DNA from: an uncultured Campylobacter sp.
Lineage (GTDB): Bacteria > Campylobacterota > Campylobacteria > Campylobacterales > Campylobacteraceae
Assembly: GCF_937921625.1 (NCBI RefSeq)
Contig: NZ_CAKZTI010000018.1
Location: 1 to 33,323, forward strand
DNA: 33,323 nucleotides
Reading direction: 5' to 3'
The translations under genes were made by a program, and so were the position numbers. Positions 13,894-22,077 of the stretch are shown here, in pieces (position 1 is the first letter of the stretch; every line of letters begins with the position of its first letter). The notes below the pieces were generated by a model. That model worked only from the letters and a program-made list of their open reading frames with translations. It was not told the origin of the DNA and ran no database searches.

Positions 13894-16674
13894 GTGGGTG
13901 AAGAAAAAAAGGCTTTTAGCGTTAGAGAGATCGACGAAGGATTGGACGATCAAAAAGGCGCGCAATCAATGGGTGCCGACAAAGCTGCCCTAAGCGAAAA
14001 TTTTGCTAGTGAGGGAAATTTTGATGCAGAGTATTCCGCAGGCGGCGGAGAGAATTTTAATGGCGAAAATGCCGAGATTGAGGGTAGCGAGGATACCGCG
14101 CCTCAGAGCGATAAAAATTCTGCGCTTGATGCAAAAAATTCCGCGAGCAAAAATTCCGCGCACGCCGGCGTTAAAAATTTAAGCGACGATCAAGTGCGCG
14201 CTGTTTCTGCAAAAATGCGAGCACAAAAAAAATCCAAAAAGGCTAAAAAATCAAGTGGACGAAATTCTACCTCGGTAAATTCTGAAAATTCCGCAGGCGC
14301 AAATTCTACAAACTCAAATTTGAAAGGCACTGCGAATTCCACGAGCAAAAATTCTACAAATAAAAATTCCGCTGGCGTTGCGAACTCTACAAATAAAAAT
14401 TCCGCAAAAGCCGCTAATTTGGCTAAATTTAAAAATGCGAATTCCGTAAGTGCTTTAAATTCTACAAACGGCATAAATTCTGATAATTCTAAAAACTCCA
14501 CAGCGGAAAATTCCCAAAATTCTAAAAATCAGTCAGCTGGCGTGCTCCCTGCCAGGCGCAGAATTTTTGGCTTTATAAAAAATTATGAGTTCTCCAAGCA
14601 TATTTTGCTGATGATTTTGTTCGCATTTGCCTTTAGCGTGGCGTTTCGTATGTGGTGGGTGCATTGGGCGAGCGGCTTTCCGAATTACTTTTTTTGGAAC
14701 GACGAGCTGATGATAAACACCAACGACGGCTACGCCTTTGCAGAGGGCGCGCGCGACCGACTCGCCGGCTTTCATCAGCCCAACGATCTTAGCTACTTTA
14801 GTGCACCGCTTTCGATCGTGACGGCGTTTTTGGCTGAAATTTTGCCCTTTAAAATCGAGACGATATTCGTTTATCTGCCGGCTTTGTTTAGCTCGCTCAT
14901 CGTAGTGCCGATCTTGCTGATCTCAAGCGAGTTTCGCTGCATGCGCGCGGGCTTCATCGGCGCGCTTGTCGCGAGCGTGGCGAATAGCTACTACAACCGC
15001 ACTATGGCGGGGTATTACGACACCGATATGCTAAATATCGTGCTTGCGATGTGTATTTTGTGGGCACTCATCCGTATTTGCACGCGCGGCTCGCGCAGCA
15101 CGCTGTTTTGGCTGGGTGCGTTTACGATATTTTATATGTGGTGGTATCCCTCCAGCTTCTCGCTAAATTCCATGATGCTCGCCGTATTTTTCGCCTACAC
15201 GCTGATTTTTAAGCGAAAAAGTGCGATAAATTACGAAGCGATGATCATCTTTTTGATTGCGCTTTGCTCCACGCCTTTGGTAGCTAAAATTTTAATCTCG
15301 CTTGCGTTATTTTGGCTCTTTGCGTTTAGAGGAAAGCTATTAAATTTTAAAATTTTAGCGATTATCGGCGCGCTTGCCGTAGTCTTTTTCGTCGCAAACG
15401 GAGGTCTTAGTCCGATAATCTTTCAGGCGAAATTTTATATCTTCCGTTCCTTTGCGGACAACGCCGATACGGCATTTCATTTTTTCAACGTCAATCAAAC
15501 AATCCAAGAATCGGGCATCGTGCCAACTAATATCTTTATGGAGCGCATCAGCTCGCACGTCGCGGTTTTCGTGATCGCGACGATCGGATATTTAGTGCTT
15601 TGCTTTAGACATAAGGAATTTTTGCTCTCGATCCCACTTCTGCTTTTGGGCTTTGCAGCGAACAAAGCGGGCCTTAGATTTACAATCTACGCCGTGGGCG
15701 TGATGGGGCTAAGTTTCGGATATATTTTGTATTTTTGCGTAAAGCGCTTGGATCTGCCAAAGATCGCAGGGCGCGCGATACTGCTTATTTTGACGGCACT
15801 TGCGATCTATCCTGCATGGCAGCACATCGTCTCGTACAAGGTCGATACGGTCTTTTATCAAAGCGAGGTGCGGGTGCTAGATGAGCTCAAAGATAAAGCG
15901 CAGCGCGAGGATTACGCGCTTTCGTGGTGGGACTACGGTTACGGCATACGCTATTACAGCGACGTAAAGACCCTCATCGACGGTGGCAAACACCTCGGCA
16001 ACGATAATTTTCCCGTTAGCTTCGCGCTTTTTAGAGATCAGATGAGTTCCGCAAATATGGCGCGCCTGGATGTCGAATACACCGAGCGCGGATATAGCGA
16101 AAAAATTCCAAACAAGCTAAAGCAAATTTTAAAAGACTACAACGCGACTGATGTAAATGATTTTATCTTAAGCTTGGGACTGGCTGATTTTAAGCCGCCG
16201 AAGCCTACGCGCGATATCTACTACATCCTGCCCGATCGCATGATGAATATCTTCCCCGTCGTTACGCAGTTTTCAAACATCGACATCACTGACGGCAAGC
16301 AGCTAGGCGAGCTGTTTTTCATAACGAGCGATAGGTTCGTTCAAGATCAAAGCGGCGTGCATATGGACAACGGCTTTTCGATCTCTCCGAATTTGCTTAG
16401 TTTAGAATTTAGCGGCAGAAAATTCGCGATCAATACCTTTTATGAAACGAGCTACGACGCGAGCGGCAAGCTGGCGGTCAAGGAGCTTAACATGGACAGC
16501 AGCGCGCAATTTTACGTGGTTTTCATGCGCGATTACGGGCGATTTTTGCTGCTAGATAAGACGATGCTAAACTCAAGCTACATTCAGCTTTTTGTATTTG
16601 AAAGATATAGACCCGAGCTATTCGAGCCTGTGATCTTAAGCCCTGCTGTGAAAGTTTATAAATTAAAGCGCTAG
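13894..16674 (+). CDS. pglB: PglB oligosaccharyltransferase with long N-terminal Asn/Ser-rich extension
   Basis: Transfers the lipid-linked oligosaccharide to Asn in D/E-x-N-x-S/T sequons on the periplasmic side. After a multi-pass membrane domain beginning at about residue 228, the catalytic acidic residues are recognisable: D278 in NDGYAF, D376 and D378 in YYDTDM, and E539 in NQTIQE. The STT3 signature is W678-W679-D680-Y681-G682-Y683-G684, ending in Gly where C. jejuni has Pro. The DKTM motif starts at D888. The protein is 926 residues against 713 in C. jejuni. The excess is mostly residues 1 to about 215, a cytosolic, Lys/Asn/Ser-rich tail containing the RAATTY tract. The start is GTG, with AAGGA 8 nt upstream. 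Confidence 0.94.
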   Translation: MGEEKKAFSVREIDEGLDDQKGAQSMGADKAALSENFASEGNFDAEYSAGGGENFNGENAEIEGSEDTAPQSDKNSALDAKNSASKNSAHAGVKNLSDDQVRAVSAKMRAQKKSKKAKKSSGRNSTSVNSENSAGANSTNSNLKGTANSTSKNSTNKNSAGVANSTNKNSAKAANLAKFKNANSVSALNSTNGINSDNSKNSTAENSQNSKNQSAGVLPARRRIFGFIKNYEFSKHILLMILFAFAFSVAFRMWWVHWASGFPNYFFWNDELMINTNDGYAFAEGARDRLAGFHQPNDLSYFSAPLSIVTAFLAEILPFKIETIFVYLPALFSSLIVVPILLISSEFRCMRAGFIGALVASVANSYYNRTMAGYYDTDMLNIVLAMCILWALIRICTRGSRSTLFWLGAFTIFYMWWYPSSFSLNSMMLAVFFAYTLIFKRKSAINYEAMIIFLIALCSTPLVAKILISLALFWLFAFRGKLLNFKILAIIGALAVVFFVANGGLSPIIFQAKFYIFRSFADNADTAFHFFNVNQTIQESGIVPTNIFMERISSHVAVFVIATIGYLVLCFRHKEFLLSIPLLLLGFAANKAGLRFTIYAVGVMGLSFGYILYFCVKRLDLPKIAGRAILLILTALAIYPAWQHIVSYKVDTVFYQSEVRVLDELKDKAQREDYALSWWDYGYGIRYYSDVKTLIDGGKHLGNDNFPVSFALFRDQMSSANMARLDVEYTERGYSEKIPNKLKQILKDYNATDVNDFILSLGLADFKPPKPTRDIYYILPDRMMNIFPVVTQFSNIDITDGKQLGELFFITSDRFVQDQSGVHMDNGFSISPNLLSLEFSGRKFAINTFYETSYDASGKLAVKELNMDSSAQFYVVFMRDYGRFLLLDKTMLNSSYIQLFVFERYRPELFEPVILSPAVKVYKLKR
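13997..14565 (+). repeat. In-frame RAATTY-rich tract encoding the PglB N-terminal tail
   Basis: About 22-23 RAATTY hexamers by hand count, mainly AAAAATTCCGC, AAATTCTAC and GCGAATTCC, encode KNSA, KNST, ANST and similar words. The codon phase is nearly always R|AAT|TY. The stretch ends just before the basic segment (PARRRIFGFIKNY) that precedes the first membrane helix, so the core enzyme is untouched. The antisense strand is open for 103 codons at 14190-14501. Confidence 0.78.
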
Positions 16675-16705
16675 ATAAATTTTGCCGCAAGCTAAGGAGA
16701 AATTT

Positions 16706-16759
16706 ATGGAATTTAATCTCGCAACGCCAAAAAAGGAATGCAACAGATGGCTCGCATAG
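16706..16759 (+). CDS. Possible 17-codon leader ORF overlapping the pglA start
   Basis: AAGGAG (16694-16699) stands 6 nt before an ATG that opens a 17-codon frame (MEFNLATPKKECNRWLA) ending at TAG 16757-16759. This stop lies 13 nt inside pglA in another frame. Ribosomes ending here would be well placed to start pglA, whose own AAAAGGA is weaker. It could be a coupling leader or the remnant of a displaced start. No product function is suggested. Confidence 0.4.
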   Translation: MEFNLATPKKECNRWLA

Positions 16760-17874
16760 GGTTTTTAAGCCATGCCGATATGAGCTTACATTTCTTTCGC
16801 CGCCCGATAATGCAGGCTTTAAAAGAGCACGGGCACGAGGTTTTCGCAATCGCTCCTCGTGGCGCTTATACGCAGGATTTAGCGCGCGATTTTAATGCCG
16901 TAACCTACGATCTTGATCGAGCGAGCTTAAATCCGCTTACCGTATTTAGCAACACCAAAGCCCTTGCGCGCGAGCTAAAGAGGCTAAATTTGGACCTGCT
17001 GCAAACAGCTGCGCACAAATCAAACGTGTTTGGTACGCTGGCGGCTCGAGAGGCGGGTATAAAATATGTGATAAACTTAGTCGAGGGGCTGGGCAGCTTT
17101 TATATCGACGAAGATATTAAAACAAGGCTCGTGCGATCGGTTTTGGAGAAGCTTTATAAATTTTCATTTTCGCAGACGGATGCTTGCATATTTGTAAACG
17201 ATGCCGATCCTGATTATATGCTATCTCGCGGGCTTATTGCGAAGCAAAAGGTCATAAGGATTAAAAGTGTAGGCGTAAATGCTGAAAGGTTCAACCCCCA
17301 AATCGTTAGTGCGGCGGATTTGGGCGAGGATTTGCACGGCAAAAAGATCGTACTGATGATAGCTCGCGCGATGTGGCATAAGGGCGTGAGAGAATTCTAC
17401 GAAGCAGCAGAAATTTTAAAAGATCGATCGGATGCAAAATTTGTCTTTGTGGGCGAGGGCTTTGCGGGCAATAAAAGCACTGCTGATCCTGCGTTTTTGC
17501 AAAGCGGTGCGGTGCATTATCTAGGTGCTAGAAACGATGTGCCTGAGCTTTTGAAGGCTAGTTACTTGCTGGCACTTCCTAGCTACAAGGAGGGCTTTCC
17601 GCGCACAGTTTTAGAGGCGATGAGCATGGCGCGAGCCTGCGTGGTAAGCGATTGCAGCGGCTGCGTAGAAGCCGTGCAAGATGGTGTCAACGGCTTAATT
17701 TGCCGCACTCGCGACGCAGAGGATCTTGCGCGAAAGATCAAAATTTTGCTAGATGATGAGCCGCTTTGCGAGAGGCTGGGACGAAACGGGCGCGAGATGG
17801 TGCTTGCAAATTACGACGAAAAGATCGTCACGGAAAAATATTTAGAGGTTTATAGGAAATTTATCGATGTATAG
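16747..17874 (+). CDS. pglA: PglA, alpha-1,3-GalNAc transferase of the N-glycan pathway
   Basis: Adds the first GalNAc to undecaprenyl-diphosphate-diNAc-bacillosamine. The 375-residue GT4 enzyme is very similar to C. jejuni PglA: ARIGFLSHADMSLHFFRRPI, DRASLNPLTVFSN, QTAAHKSNVFGTLAA, LVEGLGSFYIDEDIKT, LMIARAMWHKGVREFYEAA and VHYLGARNDVPELL. The E-x7-E pair is E282/E290 in EGFPRTVLE. I place the start at 16747 (MARIGF) because AAAAGGA ends 9 nt upstream; the in-frame ATG at 16738 lies too close to that site. A short leader ORF overlaps the start. The end overlaps pglC by 8 nt. Confidence 0.93.
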   Translation: MARIGFLSHADMSLHFFRRPIMQALKEHGHEVFAIAPRGAYTQDLARDFNAVTYDLDRASLNPLTVFSNTKALARELKRLNLDLLQTAAHKSNVFGTLAAREAGIKYVINLVEGLGSFYIDEDIKTRLVRSVLEKLYKFSFSQTDACIFVNDADPDYMLSRGLIAKQKVIRIKSVGVNAERFNPQIVSAADLGEDLHGKKIVLMIARAMWHKGVREFYEAAEILKDRSDAKFVFVGEGFAGNKSTADPAFLQSGAVHYLGARNDVPELLKASYLLALPSYKEGFPRTVLEAMSMARACVVSDCSGCVEAVQDGVNGLICRTRDAEDLARKIKILLDDEPLCERLGRNGREMVLANYDEKIVTEKYLEVYRKFIDV

Positions 17875-18472
17875 GTGTTTTTTAAAGCGCGCGCTAGATT
17901 TTACGGCGGCTTTGGTTTTGATCATTTTGGTTTCGCCCGTGATGGCGCTTACGTGGTTTTTGATCCGCAAACACATTAGCAAAAGCACGATTTTTACGCA
18001 ATCTCGCCCTGGGTTTGATGAGCAAATTTTTAAAATTTACAAATTTAAAACGATGAGCGACGAGTGCGGCGCGGACGGCGAATTGCTGCCCGACGAAGAG
18101 CGGCTTAATGAATACGGCAAAAAAATTCGCGCGCTAAGCCTGGATGAGCTGCCGCAGCTTTTTAACGTGCTAAAGGGCGATATGAGCTTCATCGGACCAC
18201 GTCCGCTACTGATTGAGTACCTGCCGCTTTATTCGCCGCCGCAGCGCCTTAGGCACAGCGTGCGCCCGGGCATCACGGGGCTTGCGCAGGTAAACGGACG
18301 CAACGCGATCAGCTGGGAGAAAAAATTTGAGTTCGATACGTATTACGCGCAAAATTTAAGCTTCGCGCTCGATCTTAAAATCGCGCTTTTAACGATTAAA
18401 AAAGTGCTTGCGAAAGAGGGCGTAAATAAAGAGGGCATGGCGACTACGGAGAAATTTAATGGGCACAACTAA
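17867..18472 (+). CDS. pglC: PglC, monotopic phosphoglycosyl transferase
   Basis: Transfers diNAc-bacillosamine phosphate from the UDP sugar to undecaprenyl phosphate, the first membrane step of the pathway. The 201-residue protein has one N-terminal hydrophobic segment (AALVLIILVSPVMALTWFLI) that would form the re-entrant helix. It carries RPGFDEQIFKIYKFKTMSD, the catalytic D93-E94 in LSLDELPQL, and GDMSFIGPRPLL. Length and dyad position match the small C. jejuni enzyme. It overlaps pglA by 8 nt and pglD by 14 nt, so translation of the three is probably coupled. Confidence 0.95.
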   Translation: MYRCFLKRALDFTAALVLIILVSPVMALTWFLIRKHISKSTIFTQSRPGFDEQIFKIYKFKTMSDECGADGELLPDEERLNEYGKKIRALSLDELPQLFNVLKGDMSFIGPRPLLIEYLPLYSPPQRLRHSVRPGITGLAQVNGRNAISWEKKFEFDTYYAQNLSFALDLKIALLTIKKVLAKEGVNKEGMATTEKFNGHN

Positions 18473-19058
18473 AATTTACGTTTACGGCGCGAGCGGACAC
18501 GGGTTGGTGGTCGCGGACGTCGCGCTAGTCGCGCGCGGAGCTAAATTTAGCGAGGTCGTTTTTTTAGACGACGCGGCAGGGCCAAAATTTAGCGAGGATC
18601 TGCCGAAGCACCCCGTAATAATCGCTATCGGCGATAACAAAACTCGCGCAAAGATCCAAGAGAAGGTGGTGCGTGCGGGTTTTGAGATAGCGACGCTGAT
18701 TCATCAAAGCGCCATCGTTAGCCCAAGCGCCTCTATCGGCGAAGGCGCGGTCGTAATGCCCGGCGCCGTGATAAATGCGCGAGCTAAAATCGGTCGCGGC
18801 GCGATAATCAATTCAGGCGTCGTAATCGAGCATGAGTGCGAGATCGGCGAGTTCGCGCACATTAGCCCAAACGCGGCGCTTGCGGGCGGCGTGAAGGTGG
18901 GGGCGTTTTCGCACGTGGGCATCGGCGCCAGCGTCATTCAGAGGCTAAAGATCGGGCAGCGCTGCATCATTGGCGCGGGCGCTGCGGTAGTGCGCGACAT
19001 ACCTAGCGATTGCACGGCGGTAGGCGTACCCGCTCGCGTGATTAAAAAAAATAGCTGA
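18459..19058 (+). CDS. pglD: PglD, UDP-4-amino-sugar N-acetyltransferase
   Basis: Acetylates the 4-amino group of the PglE product using acetyl-CoA, giving UDP-diNAc-bacillosamine. The 199-residue protein has the two PglD parts: a Rossmann-like N-terminal domain (YVYGASGHGLVVADVA) and a left-handed beta-helix of hexapeptide repeats from about residue 75 (SASIGEGAVVMPGAVI, GRGAIINSGVVIEH). The general base is H125, followed by E126, as in the C. jejuni enzyme; a second His follows in EFAHISPNA. The C-terminal AVGVPARVIKK closes the helix. It starts inside pglC. Confidence 0.93.
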   Translation: MGTTKIYVYGASGHGLVVADVALVARGAKFSEVVFLDDAAGPKFSEDLPKHPVIIAIGDNKTRAKIQEKVVRAGFEIATLIHQSAIVSPSASIGEGAVVMPGAVINARAKIGRGAIINSGVVIEHECEIGEFAHISPNAALAGGVKVGAFSHVGIGASVIQRLKIGQRCIIGAGAAVVRDIPSDCTAVGVPARVIKKNS

Positions 19059-19174
19059 ATTTAAAATTTATAGCATTAAAAGTGATAAAATCCGAGCATT
19101 TAAATTTAATGCCGAAAGCTAAATTTAGCCTTGCGACGCGCGAGGTTAAATTTAAAGATCAAGGAAGGATAGAG

Positions 19175-20272
19175 ATGGCAAGAGTATTTTTAAGCCCGCC
19201 GAATATGGGCGGCGATGAGCTTGAGTATATAAAAAAGGTATTTGAGAGTAACTATATCGCGCCTTTAGGCGAATATGTAAATCGCTTTGAGGATGCGGTG
19301 AAATCATATACGCACGCACGCGGCGCGCTAGCGTTAAACGCAGGCACGGCGGCGCTTCATCTGGCGCTTCGCTGCAGCGGCGTAAAGGACGGCGACGTGG
19401 TGCTTGGCTCCACGTTTACCTTCATGGCGTCGCTAAATCCGATATTTTACGAGCGCTGCGTGCCGGTGCTGATAGACAGCGACGAGAGTTGGAATTTAAG
19501 CCCGAAGCTGCTTAAAGAAGCGATCAAAAAATCGCCGAAAAAGCCAAAGGTGCTCGTCGTTACGCATCTTTACGGACAGGCTGCGAAGATGGACGAGATA
19601 TGCGAAATTTGCGCGAACGAAGGCATTGATGTTATCGAGGATGCCGCAGAGGCGCTGGGTGGATTTTATAAGGGTAAAGCACTTGGCGGTATCGGAAAAT
19701 GCGGCGCACTAAGCTTTAATGGCAATAAAATCATCACCACTTCTGGCGGCGGAATGCTGATCTCAAACGATGAGGAGCTAGTGGCTAAGGCTAGATTTTT
19801 AAGCACCCAGGCGCGCGAGCCGCTGCTTCACTACGAACACAAGGACTACGGCTACAACTACCGCTTAAGCAACGTCTTAGGCGCTATCGGCGTAGGTCAG
19901 ATGGAGGTTTTGCCGCAGCGCGTAAAGAGAAAACGCGAAATTTTTAAAATTTACGAGGATCTGTTTAGAGGCGCCGACGTGGAGTTTATGCCGGAAGTCG
20001 ATGGTAGCGAGGGCAATAGATGGCTTACGACTTTATTATTTAAACAAAAAGGCGCTCATCTAAAGGTTATCGATGCGCTAAATAAAGCCGACATCGAATC
20101 TCGTCCGCTTTGGAAACCGATGCATCTGCAAAGTATCTTCGCAGGCGCGCTTAGCGTAGTTGACGGCACGAGCGAGGATATGTTTGAGCGCGGAATTTGC
20201 CTGCCTAGCGGCACAGATATGAGCGACGAGACGATCGAGCGCGTCGTAAAAATCGTAAAAGAAAACATCTGA
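19175..20272 (+). CDS. pglE: PglE, UDP-4-keto-sugar aminotransferase
   Basis: A PLP-dependent aminotransferase of the DegT/DnrJ/EryC1 family that converts the PglF keto sugar into the 4-amino sugar with glutamate as donor. The PLP lysine is K185 in SFNGNKIITTSGGGM; EDAAEALGGFYKGKALG, QAREPLLHYEHKDYGYNYRLSN and ICLPSGTDMS are family signatures. I choose the ATG at 19175 (MARVFLSPPNMGGDEL), behind a strong AAGGAAGG. The longer GTG frame from 19082 adds 31 residues with no counterpart in C. jejuni. With that start the protein has 365 residues. Its TGA overlaps the pglF ATG by 1 nt. Confidence 0.94.
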   Translation: MARVFLSPPNMGGDELEYIKKVFESNYIAPLGEYVNRFEDAVKSYTHARGALALNAGTAALHLALRCSGVKDGDVVLGSTFTFMASLNPIFYERCVPVLIDSDESWNLSPKLLKEAIKKSPKKPKVLVVTHLYGQAAKMDEICEICANEGIDVIEDAAEALGGFYKGKALGGIGKCGALSFNGNKIITTSGGGMLISNDEELVAKARFLSTQAREPLLHYEHKDYGYNYRLSNVLGAIGVGQMEVLPQRVKRKREIFKIYEDLFRGADVEFMPEVDGSEGNRWLTTLLFKQKGAHLKVIDALNKADIESRPLWKPMHLQSIFAGALSVVDGTSEDMFERGICLPSGTDMSDETIERVVKIVKENI

Positions 20273-22077
20273 TGCTGTTAAAACCCACTAAATTTAGCCG
20301 CTTTGCGTTTTTTTTGCTGGGAGATATTTTTATCTCGATCCTCTCCGTTTATATCGCGTTTTTGCTGCGATTTAGCGGAGATATACCGAACGAATTCTAT
20401 AAAGGCGCGCTGCTTAGCGCCTCGAGCCTCACGGCGATTAAAATTTGCTACTTTTGGTTTTTGCGGATCTATTTAGTTCCGTGGAGATTTTTCGGGCTAT
20501 ACGAAGCGAGAAAGCTCTTCTACGCGCACGTGATGGCGGCGCTTACCTTTTTGATCCTGTTTTTTTTAGCGAGTAAAGTTTTTAACCCCTTCCCGCGCTC
20601 GGTCATCATTATCGATGCAGCGATCTCGTTTATTTTGATCAGCGGGGTTAGAATTTCAAAGCGGATGTTTCTAAGCGAGAAGAAAAACATCACGAATAAC
20701 GAGCCTTGCATCGTCGTAGGCGCTACGAGCAAGACCTTTCACGTCCTAAAAGGGATGCGGCAAAAATATATCAATTACTATCCGGTGGGCGTCGTGGACG
20801 GGCGGCCTGAGCTAGTAGGGACCTATTGCGAAAACTACGTCGTCAGGGCTAAGAGCGAAATTCCGCAGATGATCAAAGATAGCGGCGCCAAAACCGCGAT
20901 CATCGCGCTGGCGCTGTATCCTGACGAGCTAAAGGAGCTCTACGACGAGCTGTTTGCATACGGGCTAAAGGATATCAAGCTCTTTTCGCTTTTGGAGGAT
21001 GAGAGCAAAAAGATCCGCGACGTATCGATCGAGGATCTGCTCGCTCGCAAGCCAAAAGACCTCGACACCAAGGCGATCGAAAATTTTATCAAAGACAAGA
21101 TCGTGCTGGTAACGGGCGCGGGCGGCACGATAGGAAGCGAAATTTGCAAGCAGTGCTTGAAATTCGGCGCAAAGAGGCTCATTATGGTCGAACACAGCGA
21201 GTTTAATCTCTACTCGATCAACGAAGCGACGGGCGCAGATATGCGCAACGAGCTAAAGATGATAAATATCGTCTATCATCGCGAGCTGGAGGAGGTTTTT
21301 GCGGAATTTCATCCGGAAGTAGTCGTGCATGCAGCGGCGTATAAGCACGTGCCGCTGTGCGAGTTTAATCCGCATTTAGCGGTCAAAAACAATATCATCG
21401 GCACTAAAAACGTAATCGATCTGTCCAAAAAACATGGCGCGAAAAAGGTCGTTTTGATCTCGACCGATAAGGCGGTGCGACCGACGAACATTATGGGCAC
21501 GACGAAGCGCATCTGCGAGCTTTACGCGCTAAATTCCAACGATGCGGCAAGCGATACGCAGATCGTCGCCGTCCGCTTCGGAAACGTGCTCGGCTCAAGC
21601 GGCAGCGTCATTCCTAAATTTAAACGCCAGATCGAAGCGAACGAGCCGCTTACCGTTACGCACCCCGAGATTACGAGATATTTTATGCTCGTTAGCGAGG
21701 CGTGTCAGCTCGTTCTTCAGGCAGCCTCCATCGCGCAGGGCGGCGAGCTTTTCGTGCTGGATATGGGCGAGCCCGTAAGGATCGCCGATCTTGCCAAGCG
21801 AATGTTGCAGCTTGCCGGCAAGGAGGAGCTGGGCATTAAATTTGTAGGTCTGCGCCCAGGCGAGAAGCTTTATGAGGAGCTTTTGATCGACGAAAACGAC
21901 AAGAGCACGAAGTATCAATCCATCTTCGTAACCCACTCCGCAAAATACGACCTAGAGGAGCTAAGCTCGCAGATCGAGGAGCTTTCGGAGTGCGAGGACG
22001 CGCAGGTCGCGGATAAGCTAAAACGTATCGTGCCGGAGTTTTCGCACCGATTAAACGATATGAAGGGCACGGCTTGA
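20272..22077 (+). CDS. pglF: PglF, membrane UDP-GlcNAc C6-dehydratase (4,6-dehydratase)
   Basis: Catalyses the first step of bacillosamine synthesis, UDP-GlcNAc to the 4-keto-6-deoxy sugar. The 601-residue protein has about four N-terminal transmembrane helices (residues about 10-125) and a CoA-binding-like domain (EPCIVVGATSKTFHVLKGM). An NAD-dependent SDR domain begins at VLVTGAGGTIGSE. The active-site T398-D399-K400 triad in STDKAVRPTNIMG replaces the SYK of ordinary SDRs, as known in this family. It is last of the pgl genes and overlaps hisH by 4 nt. Confidence 0.94.
   Translation: MLLKPTKFSRFAFFLLGDIFISILSVYIAFLLRFSGDIPNEFYKGALLSASSLTAIKICYFWFLRIYLVPWRFFGLYEARKLFYAHVMAALTFLILFFLASKVFNPFPRSVIIIDAAISFILISGVRISKRMFLSEKKNITNNEPCIVVGATSKTFHVLKGMRQKYINYYPVGVVDGRPELVGTYCENYVVRAKSEIPQMIKDSGAKTAIIALALYPDELKELYDELFAYGLKDIKLFSLLEDESKKIRDVSIEDLLARKPKDLDTKAIENFIKDKIVLVTGAGGTIGSEICKQCLKFGAKRLIMVEHSEFNLYSINEATGADMRNELKMINIVYHRELEEVFAEFHPEVVVHAAAYKHVPLCEFNPHLAVKNNIIGTKNVIDLSKKHGAKKVVLISTDKAVRPTNIMGTTKRICELYALNSNDAASDTQIVAVRFGNVLGSSGSVIPKFKRQIEANEPLTVTHPEITRYFMLVSEACQLVLQAASIAQGGELFVLDMGEPVRIADLAKRMLQLAGKEELGIKFVGLRPGEKLYEELLIDENDKSTKYQSIFVTHSAKYDLEELSSQIEELSECEDAQVADKLKRIVPEFSHRLNDMKGTA

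Noticed and set aside
1759..14501. Antisense open frames of 60-110 codons within the RAATTY tracts (1759-1944, 6832-7161, 14190-14501)
   Set aside because: They exist because the repeated words have no stops in these frames. Their products are monotonous EFC/EF/KF repeats without convincing starts, and they lie opposite well-supported genes.
1762..14565. Asn-rich tracts as N-glycosylation sites
   Set aside because: I found no D/E-x-N-x-S/T sequon inside the tracts, and all host segments are cytoplasmic.
1762..14565. Tracts as CRISPR or ordinary tandem repeats
   Set aside because: Spacing is irregular, units are short and imperfect, and the sequence is coding and in frame throughout.
19082..19174. 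31-residue N-terminal extension of PglE from a GTG
   Set aside because: The internal ATG at 19175 has a much better ribosome-binding site and matches the start of C. jejuni PglE.
3849..22077. Phase-variable homopolymer tracts in glycosylation genes
   Set aside because: I saw no long G or C runs of the kind that switch Campylobacter surface genes. The longest G run noticed is in the tRNA anticodon region.
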